DNA from: Phallusia mammillata
Taxonomy: Eukaryota > Chordata > Ascidiacea > Phlebobranchia > Ascidiidae
NCBI GenBank assembly: GCA_003260075.1
Contig: QLIY01000502.1
Span: forward strand, 1-64,000
Length of the DNA stretch: 64,000 bases
Direction of reading: 5' to 3'
Shown: piece by piece, positions 57,581 through 64,000 of the stretch
Layout of the letters: the number at the start of each line of letters is the position of its first letter
Position numbering within the stretch: position 1 is the stretch's first letter
Position numbers and translations under genes: made by a program
Notes under the pieces: generated by a model
Told to the model about the DNA's origin: nothing
The model's database searches: none
What the model saw: the letters and a program-made list of their open reading frames with translations, nothing else

Positions 57581-60500
57581 TTTCGCATGCTGCTGGTTTT
57601 TAACACCATGGTTTCTATGTGTTCTACATTCTGTCGCCTTATACATATAATAGTATAGTTTTATATACTCATGGACATTAAATCGGTACTTAATGTACAG
57701 AAACATGTATTATCCCCGATGGGGGTGTACACATGTAACAACATCTAGTCAAAAAGTCATGTTTTGTCAATGTGCTTGTGCTATAAATCTCACTGTCGGC
57801 CATTTTCAAACCGAACCACATTCTGCTATTGCTTGTAAACTGTTCAGCTACTTTTTGATGTTTTAGCCCCATAGTGCTGCGTACACAATAAACGAACGCT
57901 ACTGAAATGTGGCACAAATGGTAGAAGCAGACTGACTGTGTACAAAGTTAAAAAGGTTTTCACTGGGCAAAAGCAATAACTGTGACATTCAGGTATTTGT
58001 TTGGGTTAAGATAAAGTTGGACTTTATTGCTAGAATGTAAAAAGGGTTTAAAAAGCCTGTTTTCACATATTAGTGTTCAAACCATTGTATAAATAAAAAA
58101 GTCTTATAAAAACAGTTATGCTGGTAAATGTAAGCAAAGCATAATAAGCTTTATTGTAAAACTAAAACAAACAATTTGAAGTACGCTTAACAGAACGACG
58201 TGTCAAATTATCAAACCTCTTCATTTCTAGAGATTAAGGCTTGGTTTTACACATTCGTGTCCAAGCACACAAGCTATTCTATTTAAAAACAACCCCCAAA
58301 ACGGATATGTTGGAAAAATGTAAGCAAAGCCGCAAAAAAAGCTTCATTGCAAAACCAAAACAAACATTTTGAAGTGTGCTTCACTGAACGACTCGCCAAA
58401 TCATCAAACTTTATCATTTGCGCATACACAACAAAAGTAAACCTACTTCAGCTATTGACAACAATATTGTGCATGCGTCGATCACGCGTTAAACTTGTGA
58501 GCAGTGACGTACGCAGTTACACGTGGAAGGGCAAAAAGTAAAATTCCGCTTATCGCGTTGTCTCGCCCCCCCCCCCCCCCAAAACGGATATGTTGGAAAA
58601 ATGTAAGCAAAGCCGCAAAAAAAAGCTTCATTGCAAAACCAAAACAAACATTTTGAAGTGTACTTCACTGAACGACTCGGCAAATCATCAAACTTTATCA
58701 TTTGTCAAGTCCTTGCGCATACACAACGAAAGTAAACCTACTTCAGCTATTGACAACAATATTGTGCATGCGTCGATCACGCGTTAAACTTGTGAGCAGT
58801 GACGTACGCAGTTACACGTGGAAGGGCAAAAAGTAAAATTCCGCTTATCGCGTTGTCTCGCAGCTAAAATTACCGCCGTCCGAATCGGAGGGTAAACCGC
58901 CGACGAGTAGATAGTGCGTACGCGACCAGCCCCGGGGCTATACATATTTGGAAGGTCAAACTGGTTAATTGCTCGCACGCACGATCGCTCGCTTGGCTTG
59001 GAATTGCGTCGGCGTTGACCACATTGTCTACTTCATGCTTGGTTGACTGCTAACATTTTGTCAAGACTAAATGATATGAAATCCCGCATAAGATTATTAA
59101 ACATAATTTTTCCTGAATAATATTTGCTTTATTACTCATTGCTATATATTCGCTGATCTGTGATTACTAGCTAGCACAACATAACGAGTTTAAACATTAT
59201 CTGGTATTTATGTAACATCGTTTGGGATACACAAAATATATCAAAGAACAAATATATGCAGTTTTACTAACATAAACACCATGTGGCTCAACCCCTGCAT
59301 AGCAAATTCGTTCACTTTTGCCTGCACGCGCTGCCCGAACAATGGATTTTCAATTCGGCTGCGAGCGACGCACGCAGCGTGAGATCAAGCTCGCGCCGCC
59401 TGCGGACAAAACATCAATAAACAAAGATCGTGCGAGCAGTGTGGATGGGGCCTAATAAAGAAAGATCGTGCGAGCAGTGTGGATGGGGCCTAAATCCGAG
59501 GTTCCATACCATTGATCGTCAATCCTGCCCTGTTTCAAACTGTATGCGCGTCTTTTGGTTAAGTTTAGCTGAACGGTTGGTTAAATGCGGAAAACATATA
59601 TGCCTTTTATATTAATTTACACTAAGTCGACATTAAGAGACAATTATATAAACACTTTGAAAAAAATCCTGGACCACTAAAGAGTTGTGGGCGCGTTAGT
59701 TTGGTATTGTGCAAAGTGAACACAAGCAACATGTAAAGATTTTTATCTGTACAACGCAGTTTTATGCAATTAGGATAACGTAAACGACAAGGTCCGACAC
59801 CACTGTAAACAAGAAAATAACCCTTTGTAAACATATATATGTCAAAGTTCAAAGGTGATTAGATTATCATACGTGGACCAATAATCCGATTTCTTCCTAG
59901 TACACGCGGAGCCGGTTTAAATGACTGCTCTATTTAAAGATGTGCATGGTGGGCAATGGACTTTGTCTGTCTGAACTCTTTGTGTTTGGTTAAACAGCTG
60001 GGTTTGTTGACAAAACCCACAACAGTTCCAATGTAAAACTATTAGGACCAGCAGTACTCGTGTGTAAATGAATTCAAAACACTATGAGGTTTTATTAGAC
60101 CGTTTTAACTTTTACTGCACCCAAACCCGTTTATGTTTGCATAAAATAACAATTAGTAAATGGTTTTGATATTCTTGTAGTAATTAAATAATTTTGATTC
60201 ATTTTACAAAAAATAGGGTAATTGTTTTATGCTGTGCAATGGCAATGAGCACAGTCGAATGTAGATCTTTGTGTACTGACGTCATTTGCGTCGTTTCCTC
60301 CCACTGCGTATGACGTCACGCATTATGATTTCATTGCTGTGATTTGTTGAATTCATTGTGTTTTTAACGAGAGCTGCTGTTAAGTAAAGAAAGGTCTATG
60401 CGACGCCTATTTGATGATGCGTAATTAACAACTACCTGATATTTTCCCTTGAACCAAGTTAAACATTGTCAGCAGCATAAATTACTTCTTACGCAATCAG

Positions 60501-61523
60501 TTTTCAGTAAACTACTAACTTCTCAAAGTATCTGCTTGCTTCATAACATATTATGGTTGTGCTTTTACAGTACAATTTATTTTGTTACATGCCATCAGAA
60601 AACTTGACCAACATTATAAAGAAACCACATGTAGGTCACAATAAAATCTAAGAGAGGTTTTAAAATGCGCTGAAAATTAGTTAAACTTTAGGATCAACAT
60701 GTTAGGTTTCACGTAAAGCAATTATTTCCAGTCCTCAAAGTTCTAACCAAACCAAACCTCGCTGGTGGTACCCATACAGTTATAGAACCACACAATAACT
60801 AGCATTGTATTGTAAAATATGGCGCCTCGTTTACAATTTTTTGTATGTAACAACCATATTTAAGTACTGGCAGGACTTTACCCTCAATTTATTTCCAGCG
60901 AAACAAAGGAGTATTGTTACAACACATTTGTTTGTTTTTCGTTGGGCTTTTCTCGTGGTGTAATCGGGGGAAATTAAACAAAATTATAAGATCTCTGTTT
61001 GCTCTTGGTAAATACCGATGTTCAGATTCCTATAATTGCATTTCTTTGTGGGTACTTGTTGTGAACGGTATCAAAGTTGGTTGTGCAATATCACAAATTC
61101 ACAACATAAGTCTGAACCCCAACCGTTTGCCTTTCTTGTTAACTGTTGCTTCACAGAAGGATTTTGCATTAGTTATGTCCCACCTAGCTACTAACAATCA
61201 CTGTCCCTCTGTTTATATTATTATTATTATTATGCTCACTTTTATGTTTTTGTTAATTGATTTGCAGGCTGATTTGTTGATTTAAACTCAGGCAATTCAT
61301 TGGGGCCGAGTTTTACAAAAATGCAAGGTGACGGACGTAAATTATGACGTCACTTTATGTAACGTCACTAATGCATGCAACCACAAGAACACAAATTCAA
61401 AGCCAAACAAACTTTCTATAGAATGCAACGTTCTTAAAAAAATGAATTTTTGGCATAATATTCTGTTGGAACACTTTTTTTTGCTTTAACGTTGTTATTG
61501 GCTTAGCGACGTTTACTTTAGAA
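57581..61523. other. glul 3' flank and gene-free repeat-rich region
   Basis: glul 3' UTR with AATAAA at 57887-57892 and 58092-58097. Then duplications at 58294-58860, a GC-richer stretch at 58860-59500, a 38-base tandem pair at 59422-59492 (core GATCGTGCGAGCAGTGTGGA), and TGACGTCA sites near 60280, 60310 and 61346. A 123-codon open frame at 60914-61285 has no recognisable family and is probably chance. Confidence 0.5.
58123..58860 (+). repeat. Three-copy repeat, two young copies joined by C run
   Basis: 58294-58565 and about 58581-58860 are near-identical; the second has 10 extra bases near 58705. They meet at C15 (58566-58580). The first copy is preceded by CCCCC, so ten extra C remain. An older, diverged copy lies at about 58123-58231. 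Confidence 0.8.
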
Positions 61524-61835
61524 CAGGGTGGTCCAACTTTATTTTGTTGCGGACCATTTAAAATCGTTAACTTACTACGCGGGCCAAGGTTTAAATTTTC
61601 GCAGGAAAAACTTTTTTCTAGGTCAAACTCTAGGGCAGTGGTTCTCAAACTTTTTTATTGTCGGGACCAAATGGTAGTTTTTTACGTGTGTAGGGAGCCG
61701 CACAAAAACGAAACCTTGAGAAAATCACTAAATGTTATTACTTTGAAAGCTAAAATAGCAATGTTTGGTGGTTTTCTGAGGTCTGGTGCGAGCCGCAAAA
61801 TAAGTAGTTGGGNGGCCTGCAGTTGGACCACGCTG
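61524..61835. mobile_element. hAT MITE with TSD and a nested second MITE
   Basis: Begins CAGGGTGGTCCAACT and ends AGTTGGACCACGCTG. Flanked by CTTTAGAA (61516-61523 and 61836-61843). Inside, from 61636, lies a MITE of the 33224-33441 family (CAGTGGTTCTCAAACT), cut near a single N at 61813. Confidence 0.88.
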
Positions 61836-62088
61836 CTTTAGAAAATGTTGCGTCAAGTTCTGCTCTTGTATCAATCACCTAAAATAACCATTCATTACAG
61901 TACAATTGCATCATGAACAATAATGGCCAAACATTCACTGCCAACAATTGTGTGTTTGACGTCATAAACAAGGCACTAACCAAAACATGTTGCTTTTTGG
62001 ACAACACGCTTGTTTAAAGTCTCAATTGTTTCCCAATTTCGTCATATTTTACTATGTTTCGTACGATATCGCTACAAACAAACCAAAA

Positions 62089-62197
62089 TATCCACGGTGG
62101 CCGCCACCGTGCTTTACAAACCCAAGGTGGTGGCGCCACCCCNTATCCACGGTGGCCGCCACCGTGCTTTACAAACCCAAGGTGGCGGCGCCACCCC
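62089..62197 (+). repeat. 54-bp duplication around a single N, with GGTGGCCGCCACC palindrome
   Basis: 62089-62142 is repeated at 62144-62197 with one base difference. N at 62143 lies between. Each copy holds the palindrome GGTGGCCGCCACC and GGTGGCGCCACC-like words. Confidence 0.8.
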
Positions 62198-62633
62198 GCC
62201 ACCGCCTACTCGCCGCCTATGCCAGGCATTTTGTCAAAGAGTCAGATGAAACAGGTTATTATGGCGCTGTCTTCTAATTATGCTCAGTTTACTTTGTGCG
62301 TACTGAATGTAATCCTACTTTACACTTGTGTAATTAGTTTTTACCACTGTTTAAACCGCATAAGCTAAATAAACCATGACGAAAGGTGATATTTGCAACT
62401 TTTGCACCTTGCGTTTTTGTTGTGTTTAAACAAACTGGCTTAAAAGTCCATACAAGGTATTGCATATTATCCGGCGTATCCAGTTTCAAATGTATGAGTT
62501 TGTAAACATTGCCGTAGGACCGAAAAGAACTTCATTATCAGCACAAGCAGACATCCGGGTCCATTCCAAAGCAAAGGCGGATACATGTATGCTTACGTAA
62601 GCTGCAGCTTACGTAAAAGCTAAGCTCTTTCTA

Positions 62634-62866
62634 GAGCCTGTAAATTCTCAAAGGTTTTGGTCTGGGATGCTGTATAGTATACTATGTCACCAACAATTCA
62701 TTTAAAAACGTCGTTTACATACATTTTAAAAAATGCAACAGGGGGGGGGGCCCTGTAAATTCTCAAAGGATTTGGTCTGGGATGCTGTATAGTATATTAT
62801 GTCACCATAATATATGTCACAATTCATTTAAAAACGTCGTTTACATACATTTTAAAAAATGCAACA
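62634..62866 (+). repeat. Direct duplication joined by G10 (62741-62750)
   Basis: About 62636-62740 is repeated at 62751-62866. The second copy has about 12 extra bases near 62808. Confidence 0.85.
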
Positions 62867-62924
62867 AAGTACCTTTATATGTGTGACTTTTAAAACAATG
62901 GTTCACCAGCGGTTTCGGCTATAC

Positions 62925-63501
62925 CAGTGGTTCTTAACCAGGGGGGCGTGAGCCAAAAGTTAAATTAACTTTAATTTTACAAGTGTGGTGTATTGTTTGC
63001 GAGCACAAACGTTTTCAAAAAGAAATGAATATGATGATGCAACCTTATGGCGTAACAAAAATTTTGAGTAATGACATACGTGGCAAAGTTTTTCGTTTGT
63101 CAGTTTAAAACAGGGGTCACCAATTTGTCACATACCAACTAAAAGTGCCACACACCAACTAATGCACGTTTATTCTACCACAAAGAACTACAAAGGCAAT
63201 TGTTCGCACACAATTACTATTCTTTGCTTTTGTCTGTGACGTAACAAACTGCTTTCAGATGATTCTATGCCTTGTAATCTTGTTACAGGTAAAATTATTA
63301 CTAAAATGTATTATGAATGTTTGCACAATCTTTAACGCCCCGGGCCGTAATTAGGTGATCCATGGTTTACAACAAACTTCTGGTAGTTCAATTGCTGCAT
63401 GTGTTCGAAAAAACTGTCGTTTTTTGCCTGTTTCAAGGGGACGTGAAGTGCCCGACAAACACCTTAGGGGAGCGTGGACAAAAAAAGGTTAAGAACCGCT
63501 G
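62925..63501. mobile_element. hAT MITE with perfect 8-bp TSD, possible nested element
   Basis: Begins CAGTGGTTCTTAACC and ends GGTTAAGAACCGCTG. Flanked by GGCTATAC (62917-62924 and 63502-63509). A second CAGGGGTCACCAA end starts inside near 63112. Confidence 0.88.
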
Positions 63502-64000
63502 GGCTATACGTTTTTGTTTTTTTGGCGATAATTGTTTTAAACTTCGTTAGCCCTGAAAGCTGTTGTTTTTGCTCGAATAAAAAGGCTACGTTGACATACA
63601 TTATAATGCCACTTGAAGGATAAGACAAAATGTCTTGGAATTAAGAGCATCGGTTCCGTTCCAGCACGTAGTGAACCCCAATGACCTCTGCACGTCCCAA
63701 ATCTTTTCAAAACTGTTTCAACTATTGCAAAAGTTGGCCCAACGCTACTGGGTCTATATGTTACTTGTTGCTTTGTTGATTTTTCAGGTTACCGGGGTTG
63801 CCTTTTGATTAAATCCAATTACATGTAATCCCCAGCTCCCCTGCGTTATTGTACATTGCCAGGCTGTCATCATATTATAAATACATACTAGTATTGCTTA
63901 GGGAATATGTTTTTTTCCATCCGCCATTTGATTACTGTGGACGTGCGTGGACAAAAACCATATCTAATAAAATCAATATTCACATCTGCGCTGAAATAAG

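Larger units (their letters stand above)
61844..64000. other. Gene-free right end with repeats
   Basis: No coding exon recognised. Holds the 54-base duplication around N at 62143, a G10 joint at 62741-62750, and a large hAT MITE at 62925-63501. Confidence 0.5.

Noticed and set aside
60914-61285. 123-codon open frame on the plus strand
   Set aside because: No family, biased to hydrophobic and AT-rich codons, ends in an Ile run from an ATT repeat, no splice or promoter support.

Overview
The window is nuclear DNA of a multicellular animal, most likely a tunicate of the Ciona/Phallusia type. The reasons are AT-rich DNA, GT-AG introns of about 0.2-3 kb, chordate-type genes (ZDHHC14-like, HOATZ, SON, glutamine synthetase), many short hAT and Tigger-like MITEs, tRNA-derived SINEs, and paired divergent copies that look like two haplotypes of a very heterozygous individual. 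The species is inferred, not proven.

Layout. 1-1935: no gene recognised. 1936-18347 (-): ZDHHC14-like palmitoyltransferase, 11 coding exons that splice in frame to 558 residues. 19942-20352 (+): HOATZ-like ciliary protein in one exon, divergent from zdhhc14. 20353-23023: intergenic DNA with three hAT MITEs. 23024-25160 (+): two tandem intronless GNAT-type acetyltransferase genes of 244 residues each, followed at 27218-28020 by a decayed third copy. 28421-39476 (+): a 14-exon atypical Rab-like GTPase gene with a very large insertion between the G4 and G5 motifs. 41294-51190 (-): SON (RS region, G-patch, complete dsRBM), convergent with the GTPase gene. 54677-57580 (+): glutamine synthetase, 7 coding exons, 369 residues. 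57581-64000: no gene recognised, mostly repeats. The genes do unrelated housekeeping, ciliary and signalling jobs and form no obvious functional cluster.

The strongest unexplained structure is a series of more than 20 near-identical direct duplications. In each the two copies meet at a run of C or G that is exactly 10 bases long in most cases. C runs occur in 2914-11137 and 43711-58580, G runs in 18584-32687 and at 62741. In one pair only one copy carries a hAT MITE with its target-site duplication, and the other copy has the empty site. In the GTPase gene the duplication breaks an exon, and counting only one 145-base unit restores the phase. These pairs are best read as two haplotypes joined end to end by an artificial 10-base spacer, not as biological tandem repeats. 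Gene models here should be read with that in mind.

The most interesting biology is the GTPase. It has an N-terminal MGNGC acylation motif, His at the usual catalytic Gln position, about 300 residues between NKxD and SAK, a helical C-terminal extension and no prenylation cysteine.
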